A stretch of DNA of 11,458 bases from NCBI GenBank assembly GCA_026770585.1, contig MU646317.1, positions 395,096-406,553 of the forward strand. The letters run 5' to 3'. Under the pieces are notes generated by a model that was given only the letters and a program-made list of their open reading frames with translations, was not told the origin of the DNA and did not search any database. The position numbers and the translations under genes are program-made. The stretch is from Baffinella frigidus (taxonomy: Eukaryota > Cryptophyceae > Cryptomonadales > Baffinellaceae). Position 1 is the first letter of the stretch. Each line of letters begins with the position of its first letter. This document shows, piece by piece, positions 7,401 through 11,003 of the stretch.

Positions 7401-10400
7401 CGCCCGAACCCCTAACGTTCCCACCCTTTTGGGTTAGGTGTTAGGGGTGAGGGGTTGGGGGCCTGAACTCCGAACGTTCCAACCCACTGGTTTCGGGGTT
7501 TGGAACCGGGGTTGATCTAATCTCTTTGATTCCCTCACACGGCAGACGTGACCCTTCCCGAGGAGGAGTGGGACGCAATCGCACTCAACTACACGTCTGG
7601 CGGTGTGTTTCTAACACACGCCCTAGTGTGTTCCACTCGCCATTCGTGTGTCTAACACCCCACATGGTGTGTCTAGCACTCCCATGGTGTGTCTAACACA
7701 CCCCAAGTGTGTCCAACACATACCTGGGTGTGTCCAACACGTAATCGACACCCCCCGTGCAGACGTGACACTTCCCGAGGACGAATGGGACGCAATCGCA
7801 CTCAGCTACACGTCTGGCACGACTGGCAACCCCAAGGGCGTCGTCACCCACCATCGCGGCGCATACCTCGCGTCCGTCGGTAACGTCCTTTTCGGTCTCA
7901 CCTGTTTGGTGGGAATAGGCACGTTTTCTCGCCAAAGTTGACGGGGGTGTACCGCGGACACAGACGGTCAACTTACGAATAGTCCGGGACGGCCGGAAAC
8001 CTGAAAGGCGTCGTCTCCCGCCACCGCGGCGCCTATCTCTCTTCACTTTGTCAAGCCCAGCTCCGGCTCAGTCTATCTGGTCCCGGATTGTTCCTAAGTT
8101 GACGGCGCTTACCTCGCGTCCATTGGTAACAGTCTATTTGGTCTGGCCAGTCTGGTGAAACGGCGCGCGTTTTCGCGCCAAAGTTGACGGGTTTGTACCG
8201 CGGACCCGGAGCGTCAACTTACGAATAGTCCGGGACGGCTGGGGGCCTGAAAGGCGTAATATCTTGAAAATCTCAACAGTCTGTAGCTGCAACAACGTGA
8301 AATTTACAAATTTCACCACGAAATACTTTTAAAGCGAACCTTCGTGTCGTGCATTTCCCACTTTTTGGGCCCTGGCGTGGCCCTAAACCCTAAACCCTAA
8401 ACCTTAACCCCTCAACCAAAAACCAAACACCATAAACCATAAACCCTCAACCCCAACAGGAGACATCCTCGGGTGGGAGATGCCGCGAAACAGCACCTAC
8501 CGCTGGACGCTTCCCATGTTCCACTGCAACGGCTCTGACTCAGAACACTACGGACAACCATCTCAAGTCAATTATTGGAATGTTTCTTAGGAAACACGCC
8601 AAACGTCAGCAATTGTTGGTCACGTTACACCGGATATCTGGGGCTGCGGTTCTTCGTAGTATCCCGAGTGGTTCCCATGTTCCACTGCAAAAGTCAATAT
8701 CCTGGGATTGGTACCACAAAACACTTTTTCAAATGCGGAACGTCTGGCGAGAAAGGGGTACACAAAAGTTGTAGAGAGTACACAACTACAAGTACACTAC
8801 TAAGGGACACGATTGTTTACCGGGAAAGTTGTTAAATAAAATTGATATACAGGGTATATAACTATATACGCACCCCCCTTTCGTGGCAGGAAACATCCTG
8901 GGGTGGGAGATGCCGCGAAACTGCACCTATCTCTGGACGCTTCCCATGTTCCACTGCAACGGCTGGGTCATACCCTACTCCCTAATTCAAAATTCCTAAA
9001 CCCTAAACCCTAGATCAAAACCCGTAAACCATGAAACGTGAAACCCTGAACTCTGAACCCTAAACCTTACAGCCTACAGCCTAAACCGTAAAGCCTAAAC
9101 CCCTCTGGACGGTTACGATGTTCCACTGCAACGGCTGGGCGATACCCCAAGCCCTTATTCCACTGCAGCCTGGGTTACACCCTTCACCCTGTACTCTGAA
9201 CTCTCAACTCTCAACCCTGAACCCTGAACCCTGAACCCTGAACCCTGCACCCTAAACCTTAACCCTACACCTTGCATCCTACACCCTACACCCTAAACCG
9301 TGAAGCCTAAACACCTATGGACGGTTCCCATGTTCCCCTGCAACGGCTGGGTGCCACCCTCAACACTAAACCCTAATTCAACATCCATAAACCTTCAACC
9401 CTAATTCAACATCCGTTAAACCTCAGCCCTAAGTCAACATCCATAAACCCTCAACCCTAAGTCAAAACCCATAACCCCTCACAACCCTAGTTCAAAATCC
9501 ATGAACCCTGAACCGTGAAACCCTGTACCCTACACCCTACACCCTACACCCTACACCATACACCAGATTTTCCCATGGGCGATAGCGCGCGTGGCCTGAA
9601 ACCCTAAACCCTGAAACCCTAAGCCCCAAACCCTAAACAGGTGTTCCCGTAGTCGTTAGCGATAAACCCTGAAACGTGAAATCTTGAACCCTACACCCTA
9701 AACCCTAAACCCTGAACCCAAAACCCAAAACCCGAAACAAAACGCCAGGTGTTCCCGTGGGCGCTAGCGCAGGTAGCGGGGACCAACGTCTGCCTCCGCA
9801 AAGTCTCACCCCCCCCCACACCATTCTTTCTCCTGGGCAGGCCCCTTTCTCTCCTGGGCAGATGCCCTTGTTCTTCTTCGCGAAGTCATCCCCCCACATA
9901 TACCCAGATGTCCGTGTTGGTGTTGAAAAGGTTGGGGGGGTCCCCCACGTGACGATGCCCTGCACCGCAAATCGACTTCGTCTTTCTATTATTCCTGGTA
10001 CAAAGCGGACGGAATCCGTCCGCGGATTAGTTCTGATAAGACCCAAACCGAGTTAGTCCACTGTCGATTTGAGGTGCAGGCTATCGTCGCGTGGCCCTTT
10101 TGGAACCCCCCCCGCAGGCGCCGTATGGTGTATTTGCGAAGAACGGATAAGACAAGATGCCCTTCTTGTTCTTGTTCTTCTTGACATTTTTCTTCTTCGT
10201 TTAAAAGGGGGTTCAAACGAGTTTTCACTGCCATAAAACCTAAACCCTGATTCAAAACCAACCATGAAACCTAAACCCTGATTCCTAAATCCTAAATCCT
10301 AAACCTCGAACCCCGAACCCCGAACCCCAAACCCCAAACCCTAAACCCCACACCAGGTGACGGCCCCGAACATCTACAACGCGATTGCGGACCAAAAGTA

Positions 10401-10869
10401 TCGACCCCTTAAACCCTAAACCCTAAACCCTAAACCCTGAACCCTGAATCCTCTGCACCAAACCCTGAACCCTAAACCATCAACGCCAGCACGGCTAAAC
10501 CCTGATCCCTCTACACCAAACCCTAAACCATAAACCATCAAGTATGGACCCCGCCAGCACGCCTGAACCCGGAACCCTCTGCACCAAACCCTATACCCTC
10601 AACCATCAACGCTGCACCCCAAACCCCCCACCCTAAACCATAAACCCGGAACCCTAAACCACGAACCATGCGCCCTAAACCCTAACCGACTTTGACATCC
10701 GAATCCTCGAGGGTCGAGAGTTAGGACCCTCACCCAACACCCTAAGCCGTAAAGCGTAAAGCGTAAAGCGCAAACCTGAAACAGGGTGACGCACATGTGC
10801 GGGGCGCCAATCGTGCTCAACACCATCGCGCAGGCCCCGAAGGAGCACCGCCGAGAGTTCTCCCACCAG
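1211..10869 (+). CDS. AMP-dependent acyl-CoA synthetase (acyl-activating enzyme), 12 exons, C-terminus beyond window
   Basis: Exons: 1211-1414, 2543-2586, 3052-3116, 3698-3756, 4665-4766, 5439-5522, 6910-6988, 7763-7879, 8890-8966, 9749-9802, 10357-10397, 10785-10869. Joined, they give 1011 nt, 337 codons, no stop, and every split codon resolves to the residue expected for plant AAE/ACSF2-type ligases. The adenylate-forming loop YTSGTTGNPKG is at residues 228-238, HHRGAYLAS follows at about 242-250, LPMFHCNGW is at 269-277, LRKVTAP near 293-298 and VTHMCGAP at 310-317. The family makes acyl-AMP from a carboxylate and ATP, then acyl-CoA; chain length cannot be told from this part. Residues 1-48 have many Arg/Lys and no acidic residue, which suggests a mitochondrial or plastid transit peptide. 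Family proteins are usually about 550-600 residues, so roughly 40% is missing to the right. Weakest points are the GC donor of exon 3 and the tiny exons 2 and 11. Confidence 0.88.
1627..1663. repeat. G/C-run hairpin ending in GTAC
   Basis: gtaccgggggggg is followed by a short spacer and then cccctcctggtac, able to fold as a hairpin. A similar hairpin lies at 1930-1969. Confidence 0.6.
1709..2190. repeat. Degenerate foldback element with arms of about 140 bp
   Basis: The left arm (about 1709-1845) and the reverse complement of the right arm (about 2045-2190) align over most of their length. Both start tagctctgcctca and share a ggtacta.tccgt.aac segment, caccaaattggtgag, then ccaaat.gactg and a gctagg end. 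The arms differ by scattered mismatches and indels, so the insertion is old. The centre (1846-2044) has no ORF I would trust, and its G/C-run hairpin at 1930-1969 resembles the one at 1627-1663. A MITE-like or foldback origin is inferred from structure alone. Confidence 0.68.
2354..2397 (+). pseudogene. Head copy of exon 2 with its acceptor
   Basis: 44 bp matching 2524-2567 with 2 mismatches. It covers 19 bp of intron end, the gcgcag acceptor and the first 25 nt of exon 2 (PDTCSVIH), then diverges. It lies upstream of the intact exon. Confidence 0.85.
2543..2586 (+). CDS. Acyl-CoA synthetase exon 2 (44 nt)
   Basis: Encodes PDTCSVIHGSKTFT plus two bases of a Trp codon. Acceptor gcgcag|CCC, donor ATG|gtacat, phase 0 in and phase 2 out. 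It fits the family pattern YPDRPSVVYG..RYTW immediately after FLERAALV. Support is family alignment and phase, since the exon is too short to stand alone. Confidence 0.78.
2594..2882 (+). repeat. Degenerate telomere-like array (CCCTAAA, CCCTACA, CATAAAC)
   Basis: Tandem 7-8 bp units related to the plant-type telomere C-strand. The dialect drifts from CCCTACA through CCCTAAA to CCCCAAA and CATAAACC along the array. Interstitial, not a chromosome end. Confidence 0.9.
2897..2931 (+). pseudogene. Head copy of exon 3, decayed
   Basis: Reads SQTAQRSWELASG, matching intact 3056-3090 (GQTAQRSRQLASA), then runs into a stop near 2936. No clear AG acceptor lies just before it. Upstream of the intact exon. 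Confidence 0.75.
3052..3116 (+). CDS. Acyl-CoA synthetase exon 3 with GC donor
   Basis: Completes Trp83 and encodes GQTAQRSRQLASALVKLG then VKP, with a split Gly. Acceptor gtgtag|GGGG. The donor is CCAG|gcacca, a GC-AG intron; no GT lies at the point where the family alignment needs the junction. The 3'-tail copy ending at 3321 carries the same AG|gcacc. Confidence 0.78.
3155..3235 (+). repeat. Dispersed intron repeat, copy in intron 3
   Basis: Shares the order tctgtctca..tttg, an inverted ctcgctaatttggcgag core, ccaaagttg and tttgtacc with copies in introns 1 and 8. Diverged but collinear. Confidence 0.6.
3270..3321 (+). pseudogene. Tail copy of exon 3 with its GC donor
   Basis: Encodes QFASALVKLGVKSG and keeps the AG|gcacc donor. 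It is clear from about 3283, with the 5' part decayed. Downstream of the intact exon. Confidence 0.85.
3569..3591 (+). pseudogene. Head copy of exon 4
   Basis: gccag|GCGCCACGG encodes (G)ATVAVVS, matching the first 23 nt of exon 4 (3698-3720) including the acceptor, then gives way to CCCTCAA repeats. Upstream of the intact exon. Confidence 0.82.
3592..3690 (+). repeat. Telomere-like array in intron 3
   Basis: CCCTCAA, CCCCAAA and CCCTAAA units, plus-strand C-rich orientation. Confidence 0.85.
3698..3756 (+). CDS. Acyl-CoA synthetase exon 4
   Basis: After the split Gly it encodes DTVAVVASNTPEMLELHWA, matching family GDTVAVIAPNVPALYEAHFA. Acceptor gtcag|GC, donor GCG|gtctta, phase 1 in and phase 0 out. 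Confidence 0.86.
3866..3886 (+). pseudogene. Tail copy 1 of exon 4 with donor
   Basis: MLELHWA followed by gtcttactcccgaaac, the same donor and intron start as the intact exon 4. Embedded in CCCGAAA units. Confidence 0.9.
4040..4060 (+). pseudogene. Tail copy 2 of exon 4 with donor
   Basis: MLELHWA with a synonymous CTA/CAC change, followed by gtcttactccc. Confidence 0.9.
4208..4228 (+). pseudogene. Tail copy 3 of exon 4 with donor
   Basis: MLELHWA followed by gtccgaaaccc; the intron start here has already merged into the CCCGAAA array. Confidence 0.88.
4444..4491 (+). pseudogene. Head copy of exon 5 with acceptor
   Basis: ctcgcag|ATTCCG encodes IPMVGAAINAINTRMS, matching the first 16 codons of exon 5, then diverges. 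Upstream of the intact exon. Confidence 0.9.
4498..4590 (+). repeat. Three-copy tandem repeat, unit about 40 bp
   Basis: tctgaccattcacagtcaag and variants recur three times with a roughly 40-bp step directly after the exon 5 head copy. Confidence 0.8.
4665..4766 (+). CDS. Acyl-CoA synthetase exon 5
   Basis: 34 codons, from VPMVGAVINAINTRVSAQT to NHGEASVLFT, matching family VPMAGAVLNxINTRL..I..IL.H..ax.lF. Acceptor caacag|GTT, donor ACG|gtccgt, phase 0 at both ends. This is the only copy of this exon with both ends complete. Confidence 0.88.
4914..4997 (+). pseudogene. Long tail copy of exon 5 with donor
   Basis: 28 codons, from VINAINTRVSAQTIAYIL to the final LFT, and a donor ACG|gttgct. 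The first six codons of the exon are replaced by a GGTGGAGGG microsatellite (about 4882-4912). Confidence 0.9.
5060..5083 (+). pseudogene. Short tail copy of exon 5
   Basis: Reads NHGTASVL, matching NHGEASVL. No usable donor follows. Confidence 0.7.
5160..5193 (+). pseudogene. Decayed internal/tail fragment of exon 5
   Basis: Reads approximately ASTPKQIVAYVL, resembling VSAQTIAYIL. It stops exactly where the first 24-bp palindrome begins. Confidence 0.55.
5194..5245. repeat. Two identical 24-bp perfect palindromes, 4 bp apart
   Basis: 5194-5217 and 5222-5245 are the same self-complementary sequence: cgctttacaatg and its reverse complement. A third half-unit, ttgtaaagcg, follows at 5247, and cgctttataataaacgcttt lies near 5311. 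Confidence 0.93.
5278..5289 (+). pseudogene. Possible head copy of exon 6
   Basis: ctcacag|GATACAGAATTC resembles cag|GACACGGAATTT. Only 12 bp, so chance is possible. Confidence 0.4.
5439..5522 (+). CDS. Acyl-CoA synthetase exon 6
   Basis: 28 codons, from DTEFAGAVGQALKIAG to TVVDICDDQ. Acceptor tagcag|GAC, donor CAG|gtttcg, phase 0 at both ends. It continues the family region after LFxD.EF. Confidence 0.87.
5591..5659 (+). pseudogene. Tail copy of exon 6 with donor
   Basis: ITVIDICDSQ followed by gttacgagccccc, paralleling intact TVVDICDDQ|gtttcgagccccc. The upstream part (5591-5628) is alignable only with a one-base indel. Confidence 0.85.
5718..5842. repeat. Small inverted-repeat element (about 125 bp)
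   Basis: Terminal arms of about 33 bp: gaaagcgtacgttggag...ttatttgga on the left, and its imperfect reverse complement tccaaataat...ccaacgttcgctttt on the right. MITE-like by structure. Confidence 0.65.
5849..5966 (+). repeat. Minisatellite of CCGCCTCGGGATAGA units
   Basis: Five or six imperfect units of about 22 bp. Single or partial units also occur at 5692-5713 and 6736-6768, the last with the same flank (gcgtc.gcaccaag). Confidence 0.85.
6337..6390 (+). pseudogene. Head copy 1 of exon 7 with acceptor
   Basis: gtggcag|GTACCG encodes VPEMSVAVHHLSAVEYEP, the most diverged exon 7 head. A foldback starts 17 bp later. Confidence 0.88.
6407..6557. repeat. Near-perfect 151-bp foldback
   Basis: Arms 6407-6461 and 6503-6557 are 55 bp each with two mismatches. 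The loop holds a further small inverted pair (cctatg/catagg). There is no coding capacity. High arm identity implies a recent or structure-maintained element. Confidence 0.93.
6679..6729 (+). pseudogene. Head copy 2 of exon 7 with acceptor
   Basis: gtggtag|GTGCCG encodes VPELNVAANRLSKVEYD, closer to the intact exon than copy 1, then switches to the GATAG minisatellite unit. Confidence 0.9.
6787..6870 (+). repeat. GTGTC/ACACC short inverted modules, intron 6
   Basis: Repeated ggtgtc, gacacacca and ggtgtt words in alternating orientation, like the array at 7602-7745 in intron 7. Confidence 0.75.
6910..6988 (+). CDS. Acyl-CoA synthetase exon 7
   Basis: Encodes VPEYNVAANRLSKVEYED then FIAGMPAH, plus the first base of Asp. 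Acceptor tcgcag|GTG, donor CACG|gtcatt, phase 0 in and phase 1 out. It corresponds to the variable linker before the AMP-binding loop, including a YE-DFIA element like family YEDFLA. Confidence 0.86.
7100..7205 (-). repeat. G-rich telomere-like array (GGGGTTGA)
   Basis: Tandem ggggttga units with ggggttaa and gggtgag variants, G-rich on the sense strand. Confidence 0.9.
7211..7241 (+). pseudogene. Tail copy of exon 7
   Basis: Reads DDLIAGMPAH plus a base, matching EDFIAGMPAH, followed by ggtaatt. Downstream of the intact exon. Confidence 0.88.
7270..7510 (-). repeat. Tandem repeat with telomere-like GGGTTAGGGG core, unit about 80 bp
   Basis: The block cccgaacgctcccacccacttgtttgg-type followed by ggggttagg recurs about four times (7250, 7328, 7402, 7462). 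Confidence 0.7.
7546..7601 (+). pseudogene. Head copy of exon 8 with acceptor
   Basis: ggcag|AC encodes (D)VTLPEEEWDAIALNYTSG and stops in the middle of the AMP-binding loop, then switches to the GTGTGT/ACACAC array. 4 differences in 56 nt from intact exon 8. Confidence 0.93.
7602..7745 (+). repeat. Minisatellite ggtgtgtctaacacacc
   Basis: About six imperfect units of 20-28 bp, each a small inverted repeat (gtgtgt...acacac). Confidence 0.88.
7763..7879 (+). CDS. Acyl-CoA synthetase exon 8: AMP-binding loop
   Basis: Encodes (D)VTLPEDEWDAIALS, YTSGTTGNPKG and VVTHHRGAYLASV, plus the first base of Gly. Acceptor gtgcag|AC, donor GTCG|gtaacg. YTSGTTGNPKG is the Thr/Ser/Gly-rich phosphate-binding signature of adenylate-forming enzymes, with the expected Lys present. 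Confidence 0.93.
7880..7982 (+). repeat. Dispersed intron repeat, copy starting at the exon 8 donor
   Basis: ggtaac-gtc-ttt-ggtct, then cgccaaagttgacgg, gtgtaccgcggac, ggtcaacttacgaatag. Collinear with 8125-8228 and related to 2060-2125, 3155-3235 and (reversed) 1770-1845. Confidence 0.75.
7983..8044 (+). pseudogene. Tail copy of exon 8
   Basis: Reads SGTAGNLKGVVSRHRGAYLS, matching SGTTGNPKGVVTHHRGAYLA. The invariant-type Pro is Leu here and the preceding in-frame triplet is TAG, so it is not functional. Confidence 0.9.
8104..8125 (+). pseudogene. Short tail copy of exon 8 with donor
   Basis: Reads GAYLASI plus G, followed by gtaaca, then the dispersed repeat exactly as after the intact exon. 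Confidence 0.87.
8125..8228 (+). repeat. Dispersed intron repeat, second copy in intron 8
   Basis: Direct repeat of 7880-7982 ending with the same acttacgaatag, followed by an exon 8 fragment as in the first copy. Confidence 0.8.
8229..8258 (+). pseudogene. Internal fragment of exon 8
   Basis: Reads SGTAGGLKGV, the same diverged form as 7983-8012, so the repeat plus fragment was duplicated as a block. Confidence 0.82.
8383..8456 (+). repeat. Telomere-like array in intron 8
   Basis: CCCTAAA units passing into CATAAACC and CCCTCAA just before the exon 9 head copy. Confidence 0.88.
8460..8533 (+). pseudogene. Head copy of exon 9 with acceptor
   Basis: caacag|GA encodes (G)DILGWEMPRNSTYRWTLP and MFHCNG. 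5 differences in 74 nt from intact exon 9; it loses only the last Trp codon and the donor. Confidence 0.93.
8671..8690 (+). pseudogene. Decayed fragment of exon 9
   Basis: Reads VPMFHCK. Weak similarity extends upstream to about 8630, so it may be an old head copy. Confidence 0.6.
8890..8966 (+). CDS. Acyl-CoA synthetase exon 9
   Basis: Completes Gly252, then NILGWEMPRNCTYLWTLP and MFHCNGW. Acceptor ggcag|GA, donor TGG|gtcata, phase 1 in and phase 0 out. LWTLPMFHCNGW is nearly identical to the plant AAE motif. Confidence 0.92.
9103..9138 (+). pseudogene. Tail copy 1 of exon 9
   Basis: Reads LWTVTMFHCNGW followed by gcgatacc, a GC in place of the GT donor of the intact copy (gtcatacc). Confidence 0.88.
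9158..9174 (+). pseudogene. Decayed tail fragment of exon 9
   Basis: ttccactgcagcctgggtta resembles ttccactgcaacggctgggt with a deletion. Short. Confidence 0.55.
9315..9350 (+). pseudogene. Tail copy 2 of exon 9 with donor
   Basis: Reads LWTVPMFPCNGW followed by gtgccacc; the catalytic-region His is Pro. Confidence 0.88.
9567..9596 (+). pseudogene. Head copy 1 of exon 10
   Basis: accag|ATTTTCCC encodes IFPWAIARVA then an in-frame TGA and CCCTAAA units. Confidence 0.85.
9641..9662 (+). pseudogene. Head copy 2 of exon 10 with in-frame stop
   Basis: aaacag|GTGTTCCCG then TAG where the intact copy has TGG, then TCG TTA GCG. It keeps a good acceptor. Confidence 0.85.
9749..9802 (+). CDS. Acyl-CoA synthetase exon 10
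   Basis: 18 codons, VFPWALAQVAGTNVCLRK, matching family FPW..A..GTNVCLRK. Acceptor cgccag|GTG, donor AAA|gtctca, phase 0 at both ends. Confidence 0.9.
9945..10094. repeat. MITE-like element with 32-bp terminal inverted repeats
   Basis: Left arm 9945-9976 (ccacgtgacgat..cctgcacc.caaatcgac) and right arm 10063-10094 are imperfect reverse complements. An internal hairpin gcggacgg/ccgtccgc lies near 10004-10023. Confidence 0.75.
10232..10350 (+). repeat. Telomere-like array in intron 10
   Basis: CCCTAAA, CCTAAAT, CCCCGAA and CCCCAAA units up to the exon 11 acceptor. Confidence 0.88.
10357..10397 (+). CDS. Acyl-CoA synthetase exon 11 (41 nt)
   Basis: Encodes VTAPNIYNAIADQ and two bases of Lys, matching family VTAPEIY..I. 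Acceptor caccag|GTG, donor AA|gtatcg, phase 0 in and phase 2 out. Confidence 0.88.
10408..10684 (+). repeat. Higher-order telomere-like repeat in intron 11
   Basis: CCCTAAA and CCCTGAA units plus a module of about 65-75 bp (ctctgcaccaaaccct...catcaacgcc) at about 10450, 10508 and 10575. Confidence 0.8.
10538..10556 (+). pseudogene. Possible tail copy of exon 11 with donor
   Basis: catcaagtatggacccc resembles exon 11 end ccaaaagtatcgacccc, spanning the AA|gtat donor. Only about 17 bp. Confidence 0.5.
10785..10869 (+). CDS. Acyl-CoA synthetase exon 12
   Basis: Completes Lys309, then VTHMCGAPIVLNTIAQAPKE and HRREFSHQ. Acceptor acag|GGTG, donor CAG|gttcgc. The family continues with V.GGAPPPA, which is absent from the open frame after 10869, so an intron is inferred here. 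Confidence 0.88.
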
Positions 10870-11003
10870 GTTCGCCTCCAACTCTCAGAGACCTTCATCT
10901 TCCTCGAACACACTCTCTCACCACACACCGGGCTACCAAGGGATTTTCGGTGCGCCTCTCAGAAAGGTTCATGTTCCTCCATAAACGCCGCTGCCCCCTC
11001 ATA

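Larger units (their letters stand above)
6989..7762 (+). other. Intron 7: G-rich telomere-like arrays, exon 7 tail, exon 8 head
   Basis: 774 bp, gtcatt...gtgcag. The sense strand carries GGGGTTGA and GGGGTTAG units (7005-7030, 7100-7205, 7270-7510), the opposite orientation to introns 2-4 and 8-11. Confidence 0.78.
7880..8889 (+). other. Intron 8: dispersed repeats interleaved with exon 8 fragments, exon 9 head
   Basis: 1010 bp, gtaacg...ggcag. Two copies of a unit of about 105 bp (7880-7982 and 8125-8228) alternate with exon 8 tails; then a CCCTAAA array (8383-8456) and exon 9 heads. AT-rich unrecognised sequence lies at 8700-8880. Confidence 0.75.
8985..9740 (+). repeat. Telomere-like arrays of intron 9
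   Basis: Degenerate units including CCCTAAA, CCCTGAA, CCCTACA and a longer cctaattcaacatccataaa unit at 9365-9500, broken by exon fragments. Confidence 0.88.
8967..9748 (+). other. Intron 9: three exon 9 tails, telomere-like arrays, two exon 10 heads
   Basis: 782 bp, gtcata...cgccag. The arrays are CCCTAAA, CCCTGAA and CCCTACA units (8985-9100, 9185-9312, 9355-9560, 9597-9640, 9664-9740). Confidence 0.8.
9803..10356 (+). other. Intron 10: MITE-like element and telomere-like array
   Basis: 554 bp, gtctca...caccag. A doubled ctcctgggcag (about 9829-9862), the inverted-repeat element at 9945-10094, a T/C-rich stretch (10155-10200) and the array at 10232-10350. I see no convincing exon 10 tail or exon 11 head here. 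Confidence 0.75.
10398..10784 (+). other. Intron 11: telomere-like array with a repeated CATCAA module
   Basis: 387 bp, gtatcg...acag. CCCTAAA-type units carry a larger repeat (ctgcaccaaaccct..accatcaacg) three times. Confidence 0.75.

Noticed and set aside
7602-7745. CRISPR-like array
   Set aside because: Units of 20-28 bp are themselves inverted repeats with no unique spacers of constant length, and lie inside a eukaryotic intron.
9960-9976. Exon 10 tail (ccgcaaa) or exon 11 head (gtgacgatgcccc) in intron 10
   Set aside because: Similarity is under 15 bp and falls within the arm of an inverted-repeat element.
10689-10722. Possible extra exon (gactttgacatccgaatcc) in intron 11
   Set aside because: Exons 11 and 12 already join as ADQ-K-VTHMCGAP, exactly as the family requires, leaving no room for inserted residues.
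10870-10966. Continuation of exon 12 as VRLQLSETFIFLEHTL
   Set aside because: The frame stays open, but it does not match the family continuation, and the segment recurs as a non-coding direct repeat later in the window.
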